The notes: generated by a model not told the origin, from the sequence alone. Positions 7,263-17,236 are shown, numbered from the stretch's first letter. The stretch: 64,000 nt of DNA from Providencia manganoxydans (GCF_016618195.1 NZ_CP067099.1:2914001-2978000); one strand, 5' to 3'. A program made the numbers and translations.

Positions 7263-10200
7263 ATGAGTAGTACAACAACTATGGGTGTCAGACTTGATGA
7301 GGCAACTCGTGAACGCATTAAAACTGCTGCTCAGCGTCTTGACCGCACACCACATTGGTTAATTAAACAGGCTATATTCAATTACCTTGAACAACTGGAT
7401 AATGCGCAATTCATCCCTGAAATTTCCACGGGACAAGATAGCAAAGACAATCCAATTTCAGAAGAAGAATCATTAACTGAATCAAATTATCAGCCATTTT
7501 TGGATTTTGCTGAGCATATTTTACCCCAATCGGTTAAACGTTCAGCGATAACATCTGCTTATCGTATTCCAGAAACTCAAGCTCTGCCTATGTTATTACA
7601 ACAAGCACAGCTGCCTCCTGAGCAAGCCGATGCCGCACATAAATTAGCCTACTCTATCGCGGAAAAACTGCGTAACCAAAAAAATGGTATTGGCCGTTCA
7701 GGGCTGGTGCAGGGCCTATTGCAAGAATTTTCTCTTTCTTCACAAGAAGGTGTTGCACTAATGTGCCTAGCAGAAGCATTGCTACGCATTCCAGACAAAG
7801 CCACTCGCGATGCCTTGATCCGCGATAAAATCAGCACGGGTAATTGGCAATCCCATTTAGGGCAAAGTAGCTCAATGTTTGTGAATGCGGCAACTTGGGG
7901 TTTATTGTTTACAGGTAAATTAGTTTCTACTCACAATGAAGCCAAACTCTCTAGCTCTTTAAACCGGATCATCAGTAAAAGTGGTGAGCCACTTGTCCGT
8001 AAAGGCGTTGATATGGCCATGCGTTTGATGGGTGAACAATTTGTAACAGGCGAAACCATTGCTCAAGCCTTGGCTAATGCACGAAAACTCGAAGAAAAGG
8101 GTTTCCGCTACTCTTACGATATGCTAGGTGAAGCTGCACTCACTGAAAAAGACGCTCAAGACTATATGGTGTCTTATCAACAAGCGATCCACGCTATCGG
8201 TAAAGCCTCTAACGGTCGTGGTATATATGAAGGTCCTGGTATTTCCATCAAATTATCAGCATTGCATCCACGCTATAGCAGAGCCCAATATTCACGTGTG
8301 ATGGAAGAGCTGTATCCACGCTTATTATCACTGGTACTGCAAGCACACCAATACGATGTAGGAATTAATATCGATGCAGAAGAAGCCGATCGCTTAGAGA
8401 TCTCCCTCGACCTGCTGGAAAAATTGTGTTTTGAACCACAGCTAGCGGGTTGGAACGGTATTGGCTTCGTTATTCAAGCCTATCAGAAACGCTGCCCATT
8501 TGTGATTGACTCCATTATTGATCTTGCTGAGCGTAGTAAACGCCGTTTGATGATCCGACTCGTAAAAGGAGCTTATTGGGATAGCGAAATTAAGCGCGCT
8601 CAAATGGATGGATTAGAAGGCTACCCAGTTTATACACGTAAAGTCTATACTGATGTTTCTTATCTCGCTTGTGCTCGCAAATTGTTATCCGTTCCTAACC
8701 TGATTTACCCTCAATTTGCGACTCATAACGCACATACACTAGCTGCAATTTATCAACTTGCAGGTAAAAACTACTATCCAGGTCAATATGAGTTCCAATG
8801 TCTACATGGAATGGGTGAACCTTTATATGAGCAAGTCGTTGGTAAAGTTGCGGATGGTAAACTCAATCGACCTTGCCGTATTTATGCGCCTGTAGGAACG
8901 CATGAAACATTATTAGCCTATTTAGTACGCCGTTTATTAGAAAATGGTGCCAATACTTCCTTCGTTAACCGAATCGCTGATACGACGATCCCTCTTGATG
9001 AGCTGGTCGCTGATCCCGTAAAAGATGTTTTAGAAATGTCTAAAACTGAAGGGCAAATTGGCTTACCACATCCAAAAATTGCGCTACCTCGTGACCTATA
9101 TGGCAAACGTCGAGTTAACTCAATGGGTCTAGATATGTCCAATGAGCATCGCCTTGCTTCCCTCTCTAGTGCGCTATTGACCGCTGCAATGCAGGAAAAA
9201 TTAGCACAACCATTATTAGGTGGGGAATTTAAAGCCACTATCGCGGCAGAAGCGGCTTACCCAGTCATTAACCCTGCTTGCCACGCCGATATTGTCGGTC
9301 AGGTACGTGAGGCAACCGTCGAAGAGGCTGATCATGCACTCAACATCGCCAGCGATGCAGGAGCCATTTGGTTTGCGACGCCACCATCAGAGCGCGCAGC
9401 AATTTTATTACGTGCTGCCGATATTATGGAGCAACAATTACAGTCGTTGCTGGATATTTTAGTTCGAGAAGCAGGGAAAACCTATGCTAACGCCATTTCT
9501 GAGGTGCGTGAAGCGGTGGATTTCCTTAATTATTATGCGACACAAGTCAGAGATGATTTCGATAACAATACCCATCGCCCATTAGGCCCAGTCGTTTGTA
9601 TCAGCCCATGGAACTTTCCACTGGCGATTTTCACTGGCCAAATCGCAGCTGCCCTAGCCGCAGGTAATACTGTATTAGCCAAACCGGCTGAACAAACCCC
9701 GATTATTGGCTCAATTGCTGTATCAATGTTGCATCAAGCGGGTATCCCACGGGAAGTGTTGCAATTTTTACCCGGTAAAGGTGAAACAATTGGTGCGAAA
9801 TTAGTCGGCGACCATCGAGTTCGCGGCGTGATGTTCACGGGTTCAACTGAGGTTGCAGGCTTACTACAGCGTAATATTGCAGGCAGACTGGATGCTCAAG
9901 GCCGCCCAACACCATTAATTGCTGAAACAGGTGGCTTAAATGCCATGATCGTCGATTCATCGGCTCTGACAGAACAAGTTGTGACTGATGTTGTTGCATC
10001 TGCATTTGATAGTGCGGGTCAACGCTGCTCTGCTCTACGTATCCTTTGTATCCAAGAGGATGTTGCAGATCGCACCATACGTATGTTGAAAGGCGCAATG
10101 GAAGAGTGTCGCATGGGCAATCCTGAGCATCTTTCTACTGATATTGGTCCTGTTATTGACAGTGAAGCCAAAGAGAATATTGAGCAGCACATTCAACAAA

Positions 10201-11246
10201 TGCGCAGTAAAGGTAAAGAGGTTTTCCAAGCAGCATTCAATAGCTTAGATGATCATCGCGAGCAGCAAGAAGGCACTTATGTTAAACCAACTTTGATTGA
10301 ATTAGACAATGTCTCTGAGTTGAAAAAAGAAATTTTTGGCCCTGTGCTACATGTGATCCGCTTTAAACGTGAAGAGCTTAAAGAATTGGTCGATCAAATT
10401 AATGCTGCTGGCTACGGGTTAACATTAGGTGTACATACACGCATCGATGAAACCATCAACCAAGTCGTGGCGAAAGCGAAAGTCGGTAACCTTTATGTCA
10501 ACCGTAATATGGTAGGTGCCGTCGTTGGTGTACAACCATTTGGCGGAGAAGGTCTATCTGGAACGGGTCCTAAAGCAGGTGGTCCATTGTACTTGTATCG
10601 TTTACTCAGCGAACGTCCTGACAATGCAGTCTGCCGTACATTAGAAAGACAAGACAATGAATTGCCTATGGATGCAAGTGCTCGCCCTATTCTACTTGAA
10701 ACCTTTGACACCTTCTCAACATGGTCAGAGAAGCAAGAATATGGTGTTGAACCTGCCGTGTTAGAGCGATTTGCTCGCCAAGCTCAGGCAGGCACTTCAC
10801 GTCTATTACCTGGTCCTACAGGTGAACGAAACACTTATACTTTAACACCACGAGGCGTAATTCTTTGTCTCAGTGACAATGAAAAAGATTGTTTGATCCA
10901 GCTAGCTGGGGTATTGGCAAATGGTTGCCAAGCGTTATGGCCGGAAAGTGAAATGCATCAGCGCTTGTATAAAGCACTACCAGAAAAAGTTCATCATACT
11001 GTTTCAATAAGCAAAAATTGGTCTGAGCATAGCCAACACATTGAGGCAGTTATCTATCATGGTGACAGTGATCAACTTAAAACGGTATGTGAAACCATTG
11101 CTCAACGTAAAGGACCTATTATTTCAGTCCAAGGGTTTGAACGTGGCGAAACTAACTTACTGCTAGAAAGATTAGTTCATGAGCGTTCATTAAGTGTTAA
11201 CACCGCGGCAGCTGGTGGTAATGCAAGCTTAATGACTATCGGTTAA
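7263..11246 (+). CDS. putA: Trifunctional PutA: repressor, proline dehydrogenase and P5C dehydrogenase
   Basis: 1327 aa from the ATG at 7263, preceded by AGGAA; the frame is open to 7212 but that stretch lies inside an ERIC repeat. Residues 7-50 (MGVRLDEATRERIKTAAQRL) are the ribbon-helix-helix operator-binding domain. The FAD proline dehydrogenase barrel follows at roughly 250-600 (GIYEGPGISIKLSALHPRYS, IRLVKGAYWDSEIKRAQ). The NAD+ L-glutamate semialdehyde dehydrogenase follows at about 650-1120, with active Cys922 in SAGQRCSAL. A C-terminal domain closes the protein. It oxidises proline to glutamate at the membrane and represses putP and putA when proline is scarce. Length matches the enterobacterial protein. 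Confidence 0.97.
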   Translation: MSSTTTMGVRLDEATRERIKTAAQRLDRTPHWLIKQAIFNYLEQLDNAQFIPEISTGQDSKDNPISEEESLTESNYQPFLDFAEHILPQSVKRSAITSAYRIPETQALPMLLQQAQLPPEQADAAHKLAYSIAEKLRNQKNGIGRSGLVQGLLQEFSLSSQEGVALMCLAEALLRIPDKATRDALIRDKISTGNWQSHLGQSSSMFVNAATWGLLFTGKLVSTHNEAKLSSSLNRIISKSGEPLVRKGVDMAMRLMGEQFVTGETIAQALANARKLEEKGFRYSYDMLGEAALTEKDAQDYMVSYQQAIHAIGKASNGRGIYEGPGISIKLSALHPRYSRAQYSRVMEELYPRLLSLVLQAHQYDVGINIDAEEADRLEISLDLLEKLCFEPQLAGWNGIGFVIQAYQKRCPFVIDSIIDLAERSKRRLMIRLVKGAYWDSEIKRAQMDGLEGYPVYTRKVYTDVSYLACARKLLSVPNLIYPQFATHNAHTLAAIYQLAGKNYYPGQYEFQCLHGMGEPLYEQVVGKVADGKLNRPCRIYAPVGTHETLLAYLVRRLLENGANTSFVNRIADTTIPLDELVADPVKDVLEMSKTEGQIGLPHPKIALPRDLYGKRRVNSMGLDMSNEHRLASLSSALLTAAMQEKLAQPLLGGEFKATIAAEAAYPVINPACHADIVGQVREATVEEADHALNIASDAGAIWFATPPSERAAILLRAADIMEQQLQSLLDILVREAGKTYANAISEVREAVDFLNYYATQVRDDFDNNTHRPLGPVVCISPWNFPLAIFTGQIAAALAAGNTVLAKPAEQTPIIGSIAVSMLHQAGIPREVLQFLPGKGETIGAKLVGDHRVRGVMFTGSTEVAGLLQRNIAGRLDAQGRPTPLIAETGGLNAMIVDSSALTEQVVTDVVASAFDSAGQRCSALRILCIQEDVADRTIRMLKGAMEECRMGNPEHLSTDIGPVIDSEAKENIEQHIQQMRSKGKEVFQAAFNSLDDHREQQEGTYVKPTLIELDNVSELKKEIFGPVLHVIRFKREELKELVDQINAAGYGLTLGVHTRIDETINQVVAKAKVGNLYVNRNMVGAVVGVQPFGGEGLSGTGPKAGGPLYLYRLLSERPDNAVCRTLERQDNELPMDASARPILLETFDTFSTWSEKQEYGVEPAVLERFARQAQAGTSRLLPGPTGERNTYTLTPRGVILCLSDNEKDCLIQLAGVLANGCQALWPESEMHQRLYKALPEKVHHTVSISKNWSEHSQHIEAVIYHGDSDQLKTVCETIAQRKGPIISVQGFERGETNLLLERLVHERSLSVNTAAAGGNASLMTIG

Positions 11247-11314
11247 TCAATTAGCCTGAGTCTAATATCTTTAGGCTCAGGCATTATTAAATATATTATT
11301 TCTAATCTTAATAA

Positions 11315-11365
11315 CAATATCAGTCCATAAAAAATAAAATTGTTATTTTTTATGGACTGATATTG
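11315..11365. repeat. Perfect 23-bp inverted repeat hairpin
   Basis: The arms 11315-11337 and 11343-11365 are exact reverse complements (core CAATATCAGTCCAT) with a 5-nt loop. The stem includes an A6/T6 run. No T tract follows on either strand. It lies in the putA-fliZ spacer, after a weaker GCCTGAG/CTCAGGC hairpin at 11254-11282 that may end putA transcripts. Confidence 0.7.
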
Positions 11366-11453
11366 TGGTTAATACTTACTCTAAATATGATAATTCAAAC
11401 GAGATATAAAATCTCAATTGATGATTTTTTATATTATAGAGACCCACAAAAAC

Positions 11454-11480
11454 AAAAAGGTGCCCTTTAAGGACACCCTA
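11454..11480 (-). terminator. Terminator for fliZ
   Basis: On the minus strand GGTGTCC and GGGCACC pair (one G-U) around TTAAA and are followed by TTTTTGTTTTTG. It lies 56 bases past the fliZ stop. Confidence 0.75.
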
Positions 11481-11535
11481 AACAATTTAATTATTTTACT
11501 TTGAATAAGTAGTTAACTTAATTCGTAGCTAATAA

Positions 11536-12048
11536 TTAGTTCTTTTCTGATTCCCAGAACAAATATTGCTCATATTTACGTAAAGCAATATTGTAATTAC
11601 TGAATGCAGATTCGGTCATTCTATCGCTTAATTGTTCTTGGATTTTGCTCGCTGTGAACTCTTTCATGGAAAAGTTTGATGATGAGAGGAGTTCATCAAG
11701 ACGGCGCAAACGAACAACATATTCACGAACGGTACTATGGCTCATTTCAGTCTGTAAAAACAAGTACTGTTTAAATGACATAATGTCAAAGAAATCAGTA
11801 TCGCTATTGCAGTAAATTTCACTACAAAAACGACAAAGTGCGGTAAATTTATCTTGTAAATCAAGCCAAGCACCTTCATCGACTAGCTCTGTCATCTCAG
11901 CAATAGCTTCTTTATTCAAGATAGCATCGTTAAAGACGAGAGAGATACGATCCAGTGTTTTATGGCAGTGCGCACAATGAGTTTGGCTGTGTTTAAAGTC
12001 TTTGATATAACGACTCAGCGGCCGTTTCTTAACAATAGAAGCAGACAT
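11536..12048 (-). CDS. fliZ: Flagellar/biofilm regulator FliZ
   Basis: 170 aa, matching FliZ by RPLSRYIKDFKHSQTHCAHC at the N terminus, the zinc-ribbon-like cysteine pairs (CAHC, CRFC), and EMSHSTVREYVVRLRRL, the DNA-binding helix related to tyrosine-recombinase core-binding domains. In E. coli FliZ antagonises sigma-S promoters and favours motility. There the gene follows fliA; here no flagellar gene is in sight and a 1.17-kb gap lies upstream with two palindromes. Its position suggests independent control. Product assignment sure; altered regulation is an inference. Confidence 0.92.
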   Translation of the reverse strand: MSASIVKKRPLSRYIKDFKHSQTHCAHCHKTLDRISLVFNDAILNKEAIAEMTELVDEGAWLDLQDKFTALCRFCSEIYCNSDTDFFDIMSFKQYLFLQTEMSHSTVREYVVRLRRLDELLSSSNFSMKEFTASKIQEQLSDRMTESAFSNYNIALRKYEQYLFWESEKN

Positions 12049-12086
12049 GATGATAAAGCCCTGTGTGTAAGTCTAAAATTAAAATA

Positions 12087-12108
12087 GTAATGTGACATGT
12101 CACATTAC
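12087..12108. promoter_or_regulatory. Perfect 22-bp palindrome upstream of fliZ
   Basis: Exact palindrome with core TGTGACATGTCACA, 39 bases upstream of the fliZ ATG. It resembles a CRP site but the spacer between TGTGA and TCACA is 4 rather than 6. TGTGACAT recurs at 12146. Probably an operator for fliZ. Confidence 0.6.
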
Positions 12109-12154
12109 ATACTGAATATGCCCATAACATTATTATTATCCGCTATGTGACATA

Positions 12155-12178
12155 TTGATACAGATGACTCTGTATCAA
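12155..12178. promoter_or_regulatory. Second inverted repeat upstream of fliZ
   Basis: TTGATACAG and CTGTATCAA form a 9-bp inverted repeat with a 6-nt spacer, about 50 bases farther from fliZ than the first palindrome. Possible second operator. Confidence 0.5.
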
Positions 12179-12508
12179 GTTCTTTTGCTTTTACTTAAGG
12201 AATGAGTTCATACTAAAAATACACTGTATGTACTGTTTTTCCCTAAGTGAATTGCATTCTATCGCGTCTATCGCTCTTTGGCGAATTTCTGCGAAGACTA
12301 GAGTGTGGTACGAATTTCATTTAGCGTCAACCTATTAAACCAGTCATTTATTGTCTTTTCATACCGACAAAAATTAATAAAGCATTATCAGACACTAACT
12401 ATACCAACCACTAAGCTCAAGACTTTACCTGATAATCAACAATGCATTCAATAATAATTTGATTTAAAAATCAGTTTGATAGGGCATTGAGCATTAAAAT
12501 AGTAAAAT

Positions 12509-12524
12509 TGTGAACCAGCTCACT
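12509..12524. promoter_or_regulatory. CRP-like site
   Basis: TGTGA-ACCAGC-TCACT fits the TGTGA-N6-TCACA consensus with one change. It lies 461 bases from fliZ and 692 from the lipoprotein start, so its target is unclear. Confidence 0.4.
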
Positions 12525-13146
12525 TAACATAACTAAAATTTAACTATTGTTTCAATAGCTGTTTATTTTTTAAATATACATTAAGCAGCTATAAAAAATA
12601 AAATGTAAATTTTTTTTTACACACTAAGCTAGATTTATTATATGAATTTATTTTCTGACTATATGCAAAATAGTTATAATTTATGGTGAAAAGTTATATT
12701 CAATCCATAGCTTATACGTTATTTTCCATTATAAAAAACAGTACATCATTCAACCCATCTAGGTATATTTACTGATTTCATATTTATTAACCAGAGAAAC
12801 TTTGTGTTTATTTTGTAATGAAAATCCACATTAAGAAGTTAAGAACTCTGTAAAATATTTGTGAACAAGTATATAACTTAATCAACAAAAGATTTTGAGG
12901 GGAATTTTACATAGGTTAATCCGCATAAAATAATTCTTCACTATATAAAAACTAATAAAGAAGATTTATCACTGGATGATAATCAATAAAGTATTTCTTC
13001 ATCACTATGAGTTCTCATTCTTTGTCATAAAAAAAACAGCATTTTTTGGATTAAACCACTAAATAATAAATTTATTACAAACCTAATCTATATTTAATAC
13101 TGGCTTATAGGAGATTTAACGAATTTTTTTTTAGGATTTGTTACAT

Positions 13147-13174
13147 TTGATATTAAAGCGAACTCTTATATACT
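13147..13174 (+). promoter_or_regulatory. Sigma-70 promoter for the lipoprotein gene
   Basis: TTGATA, a 16-bp spacer and TATACT, with the ATG 41 bases downstream of the -10. Confidence 0.6.
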
Positions 13175-13215
13175 CGATTTTGCTACTTCAATAACTAATA
13201 ATTTTAAGGTTGATT

Positions 13216-13527
13216 ATGAAAAAGTTAATTCTAGCTTGTGGTATGGGTTTAATGGCATTGGCTATTACAGCATGTTCAGATGAAGAGAAAAAACCTGAAG
13301 TTGCTGGTGCAACTGAAACTTGTAATGCTTACTTCGCTGAAGTTGATGCACTGATTTCTAAAGCATCTGAAAACCCACAAGCAAAAGCTCAGTTAGATGC
13401 TATGAAAGGTCAACTGGAAGAAGGTAAAAAACAAGTTGCAGCACTACCTAAAGATCAGCAAGACAAAGCTTGTCAACAAGGTATTGACGCAATGAAACAA
13501 ATGAAATCTGCGTTAGGCTTACAATAA
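13216..13527 (+). CDS. DUF5339-like small lipoprotein
   Basis: 103 aa from the ATG at 13216, with AAGG seven bases upstream. The leader MKKLILACGMGLMALAITAC ends in the lipobox ITAC, so Cys20 is the likely lipidated residue; the following Ser-Asp may influence sorting. The mature part is a short helical protein rich in Ala, Lys and Gln with two further cysteines (ETCNAYF, DKACQQG). This resembles DUF5339-type lipoproteins. Function unknown. It has its own promoter and is followed by a 167-bp gap. Confidence 0.7.
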   Translation: MKKLILACGMGLMALAITACSDEEKKPEVAGATETCNAYFAEVDALISKASENPQAKAQLDAMKGQLEEGKKQVAALPKDQQDKACQQGIDAMKQMKSALGLQ

Positions 13528-13694
13528 TAGCTTTATGATATGAAATGGGGCCGTGTTTGATGGTCCCATTTCATCTAGTTCCCTCAGGTTACACAAGCCA
13601 TAACATGTTATAAATCCAACCCTGTTTTTTGAAAGATATATATTCTTAATCATATATCTTCTATTTTTTGAAAAATAATATAAACAGGGGTCAT

Positions 13695-14468
13695 ATGTTA
13701 AACTATACATCTTCATGTCATATGGATAGAGATATTTTTTTCAGGAAAAGACCTGATGATCTCACTTTAGTTGTCCATTTTTCTATCGCCCCAGACGATA
13801 ATAAATTGCACTCTAATATAACTTGTATCACCAACAGAGGGGATTTACCTCTACCTCACTATAGCAGAGAAAAGAAAGCTGTAGATTTTAATCTAAATAA
13901 AATTATTCTCTTTTCCAATGAATACTTTTTAAATGCAATACCAAAGAGCTCACTGACTAAAACGCTCAGTGAAGCCAATGCAAACGTATCATCCTCTCAA
14001 AGAAAATACATCGTTCCCAGAGGGATCGATAGAAATCATCAAATTGACAGAATGATGAAGCAAGAATTTAATACATATATTTTTTCTGTTATAAATAGAA
14101 TTATTAATGAAGAAAATATCAGCCTAAGTCAGAAAAAAGAACTTCCCATAAATTATAATGAAAAAAAATTCATATATTACTATTTAAGTAAACGCTATAA
14201 TTTAGGTATAGTTATCAATCCGGAAAATTTAGTAAACCCAAGTATTAACAGTACAATTAAAAGTAACAAGTTAGTCTATGATGAAATTCAAGATTTGGCA
14301 AAATCAAATAGTAGCGATAATAACTCTAGAATGGAGCTAGCGAGTAATTGTGTCTCTATAATTGGTGATTTCCTTTTTGAGCATTATTTTCCAGAAATAC
14401 CAATTAATGAAATTAAAAAATCGGCTGAAAAAGCCATAAGACACACGTTAAAAGACAGGAAAAAATAA
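13695..14468 (+). CDS. Hypothetical 257-aa protein, AT-rich
   Basis: The ATG at 13695 has AGGGG five bases before it; a TTG at 13668 is an alternative. The protein is basic and rich in Asn, Ser, Ile and Lys, without signal peptide or membrane segment. Landmarks are FRKRPDDLTLVVHFSIAPDD near the N terminus, SSSQRKYIVPRGIDRNHQID in the middle and a helical C terminus ending in basic residues (KAIRHTLKDRKK). AT content is above that of flanking core genes, hinting at transfer. I recognise no family. A secreted effector or orphan of the genus are both possible. Confidence 0.55.
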   Translation: MLNYTSSCHMDRDIFFRKRPDDLTLVVHFSIAPDDNKLHSNITCITNRGDLPLPHYSREKKAVDFNLNKIILFSNEYFLNAIPKSSLTKTLSEANANVSSSQRKYIVPRGIDRNHQIDRMMKQEFNTYIFSVINRIINEENISLSQKKELPINYNEKKFIYYYLSKRYNLGIVINPENLVNPSINSTIKSNKLVYDEIQDLAKSNSSDNNSRMELASNCVSIIGDFLFEHYFPEIPINEIKKSAEKAIRHTLKDRKK

Positions 14469-14475
14469 ATATAAA

Positions 14476-14510
14476 AACAGTAAGACAATCTATATTGCCT
14501 TACTGTTTTT
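14476..14510. terminator. Bidirectional terminator between the 257-aa gene and mgtB
   Basis: AACAGTAAG pairs with CTTACTGTT (extended by ACAAT/ATTG) and is flanked by A5 and T5 runs, so it can work for both converging genes. Confidence 0.8.
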
Positions 14511-14533
14511 CGCTTATATCATATATCGATATA

Positions 14534-17236
14534 TTACAACCAAGTTCCAAAACGTTTTATATAAAACTGTTTCATAAGTTGAGCAACGACACAATAACTG
14601 ACTAAGGTTAATACTAACCATGGGAAGTACTCAATAGGCAACGGTTGTAGGCCAATCATTGCACCGAATGGTGAGAATGGAATATATAAACCAAGTGCCA
14701 TAATTAGCCCTGTTGTTAATAATACCGGTAATGCCGCAGTACTTTGAATAAAAGGAATTTTCTGTGTACGTAACATATGAACCACTAATGTTTGTGATAA
14801 TAATCCTTCGACAAACCAACCCGATTGAAATAACGCTTCATGTGCAACACTATTTGCTTGGAATACATACCACATTAATGCAAAGGTAGTAATATCAAAT
14901 ATCGACGATGTGGGTCCTATCCACACCATAAAACGACCAATATTTTTAGCATCCCATTTACGTGGACGTTTTAAAAATTCTTTGTCCATTTTATCCCAAG
15001 GTAATGCTAATTGGGAAATATCATACAGCAAATTTTGCACTAATAGATGGATAGCTAATATGGGTAAAAAAGGAATAAATGCGCTGGCAATTAAAACTGA
15101 AAACACATTACCAAAATTAGAGCTAGCGGTCATATTCAAATATTTGATGATATTACCAAAAGTTTCTCTTCCCTTAATAACACCTTGCTCCAAAACCATT
15201 AAATCTTTTTCTAACAAAATAATGTCTGCTGACTCCTTGGCAATATCAGTGCCTGTATCAACGGAAATACCCACATCGGCATCACGTAATGCAGGTGCAT
15301 CATTAATACCATCACCTAAGAACCCAACGGTATGACCATTTGCTTGCAGTAATTTTAAAATTCTCGATTTTTGTAACGGCGTTAGCTTACAAAATACGGA
15401 TACCTGTTCAACTTTTTGCTTTAGTTGTTCATCAGATAATGCTTCAACCTCAAGACCCGTCATAATTTCACTGATATTTAAGCCAACATCATGACAAATT
15501 TTTTCGGTAATAACGGCATTATCACCCGTTAATACTTTTACCGTCACACCATTTTCACGCAGCGCCGCAATTGCAGCAATTGCACTTTCTTTTGGGGGAT
15601 CAAGGAAAGTCAAAATACCACGTAATTCGAGCTGTTCCTCAGCTAAAGCAGAAAGAGGTAAACTTGCCTCATCATTATTTAATACACGAGTAGCAAGCAA
15701 TAACACTCGAAAACCTTGACGATTATAGTCACTCACTAATTCAGTGATGTGTTCTCTAGCTTGCTGATCCAACAGTTGAGATTGACCATTTTGCTGATAG
15801 TGAGTACATACAGCTAACATCTCTTCTGCCGCACCTTTGCAAATCAATAGTGCGTCACCCTCCGGCGTTCTGACCGTAACGGAGAGTTTGCGGCGTACAA
15901 AATCAAAAGGTAACTCATCGATTTTTTGATACGCCCGTAGATGTTCGATATCATCTTTTCCTCTTCCTCGACGGATAATCGCCTGATCCATCATATTTTT
16001 TGCACCGCTTTGATTAAAACTATTCAACCAAGCCAGTTGCAAAATTTGATTATCTTTCTGCCCATCACTATCAAGATAATGCTCTAATATGATCCGATCT
16101 TGTGTCAATGTCCCCGTTTTATCTGTGCACAGAACATCCATCGCCCCAAAGTTTTGAATAGCATTCAACCTTTTGACTATCACCTTGTGTTTAGACATGG
16201 CAATAGCCCCTTTGGCTAAGTTTGAACTGACAATCATCGGGAGCATTTCTGGTGTTAGTCCAACAGCCACGGCAAGGGAAAACAAGGTTGCTTCAAACCA
16301 ATCACCTTTTGTAAAACCATTAATCAGTAAAACAATCGGTACCATGACTAACATGAAACGGATCAGTAACCAACTCACACTGTTAACACCGCGATCAAAC
16401 GCCGTTTGCGCACGACTACCCACAATTGACTTGGCTAATGAACCTAAGTATGTTTTCCCCCCCGTCGCAACCACAATCCCTCTTGCTGTACCGCTAGTTA
16501 CGTTGGTTCCCATCAAACAAATATTAGACATCTCTAATAATTCATTTTCAGTCGGTGATGTTGGCTCAATACTTTTAGCGGTTACATCACCTAAAGTGTC
16601 ATATTTTTCAACAGGGATTGATTCACCGGTAAGTATCGCTTGGCTGATAAATAAGTCTCGCGATTCAATCAATTTAAGATCAGCAGGTACCATATCTCCC
16701 GCTGATAACAGCACGATATCACCGGGAACAAGGCATTTTATCGGTACCTCTTTGCGTACGGAGCGCCCAGTTTTATTATCACGGCGAAATACTGTTGCAG
16801 TTGTGCGCACTAAAGATTTCAGTGCCTCCGCAGCTTTATTGGTACGATATTCTTGCCAAAACCGTAACAATCCACTCAGTAGCACCATAGTGACAATGAT
16901 GATAACCCCTGTTAAATCAGTTTCTTCACCTTGTCGCTCGGGGATCAGATAGTCAGTAAAGAAACTCACTATCGCTAATGTTATTAATACAAAAATGAAA
17001 GGATTTTTAAATGATGAAAGGAGTTGCTTCCATGCCGGTGGTGCTTTTTCATGAGCGACTTCATTTTCGCCTTCAGTCACTAAGCGATCCAATGCTTCAT
17101 TATCAGACAAGCCCAATAGGTTAGTTTGATATTCATTCAACACTTGTTCCATTGTTTTACTTGCTTGTTCACCAACAATGAATTTTTGGCGCACGGGTGC
17201 TTTAGCACTTTTACGTTGATGCCTTATTTCAGTCAT
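14534..17236 (-). CDS. mgtB: Mg2+-importing P-type ATPase, MgtB type
   Basis: 900 aa, a P3-type ATPase. The phosphorylation motif DKTGTLT begins at Asp372, the actuator motif LTGES and hinge GDGINDAP are intact, and about 10 membrane helices are visible. GEETDLTGVIII, NICLMGTNVTSG and PWDKMDKEFL fit Salmonella MgtB better than MgtA, and mgtC lies just upstream, so I call mgtB. It drives Mg2+ into the cytoplasm under low Mg2+. The start ATG has only a weak GAGAT upstream. A 237-bp spacer from mgtC contains a 31-codon ORF and an ERIC repeat. Confidence 0.92.
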   Translation of the reverse strand: MTEIRHQRKSAKAPVRQKFIVGEQASKTMEQVLNEYQTNLLGLSDNEALDRLVTEGENEVAHEKAPPAWKQLLSSFKNPFIFVLITLAIVSFFTDYLIPERQGEETDLTGVIIIVTMVLLSGLLRFWQEYRTNKAAEALKSLVRTTATVFRRDNKTGRSVRKEVPIKCLVPGDIVLLSAGDMVPADLKLIESRDLFISQAILTGESIPVEKYDTLGDVTAKSIEPTSPTENELLEMSNICLMGTNVTSGTARGIVVATGGKTYLGSLAKSIVGSRAQTAFDRGVNSVSWLLIRFMLVMVPIVLLINGFTKGDWFEATLFSLAVAVGLTPEMLPMIVSSNLAKGAIAMSKHKVIVKRLNAIQNFGAMDVLCTDKTGTLTQDRIILEHYLDSDGQKDNQILQLAWLNSFNQSGAKNMMDQAIIRRGRGKDDIEHLRAYQKIDELPFDFVRRKLSVTVRTPEGDALLICKGAAEEMLAVCTHYQQNGQSQLLDQQAREHITELVSDYNRQGFRVLLLATRVLNNDEASLPLSALAEEQLELRGILTFLDPPKESAIAAIAALRENGVTVKVLTGDNAVITEKICHDVGLNISEIMTGLEVEALSDEQLKQKVEQVSVFCKLTPLQKSRILKLLQANGHTVGFLGDGINDAPALRDADVGISVDTGTDIAKESADIILLEKDLMVLEQGVIKGRETFGNIIKYLNMTASSNFGNVFSVLIASAFIPFLPILAIHLLVQNLLYDISQLALPWDKMDKEFLKRPRKWDAKNIGRFMVWIGPTSSIFDITTFALMWYVFQANSVAHEALFQSGWFVEGLLSQTLVVHMLRTQKIPFIQSTAALPVLLTTGLIMALGLYIPFSPFGAMIGLQPLPIEYFPWLVLTLVSYCVVAQLMKQFYIKRFGTWL

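Larger units (their letters stand above)
12049..13215. other. 1.17-kb AT-rich intergenic region
   Basis: The longest gene-free stretch of the window, between divergent fliZ and the lipoprotein gene. I see no convincing ORF or structured RNA. It holds two palindromes near fliZ, a CRP-like site at 12509-12524 and the lipoprotein promoter at 13147-13174. Strong AT richness suggests H-NS binding (inference). Confidence 0.55.

Noticed and set aside
13519..13716. 65-aa minus-strand ORF between the lipoprotein and the 257-aa gene
   Set aside because: No SD, overlaps both neighbours' ends, Tyr-rich composition without any motif.
16173..16952. 259-aa plus-strand ORF
   Set aside because: Lies entirely antisense to mgtB, whose catalytic motifs are intact; composition is that of a shadow frame.
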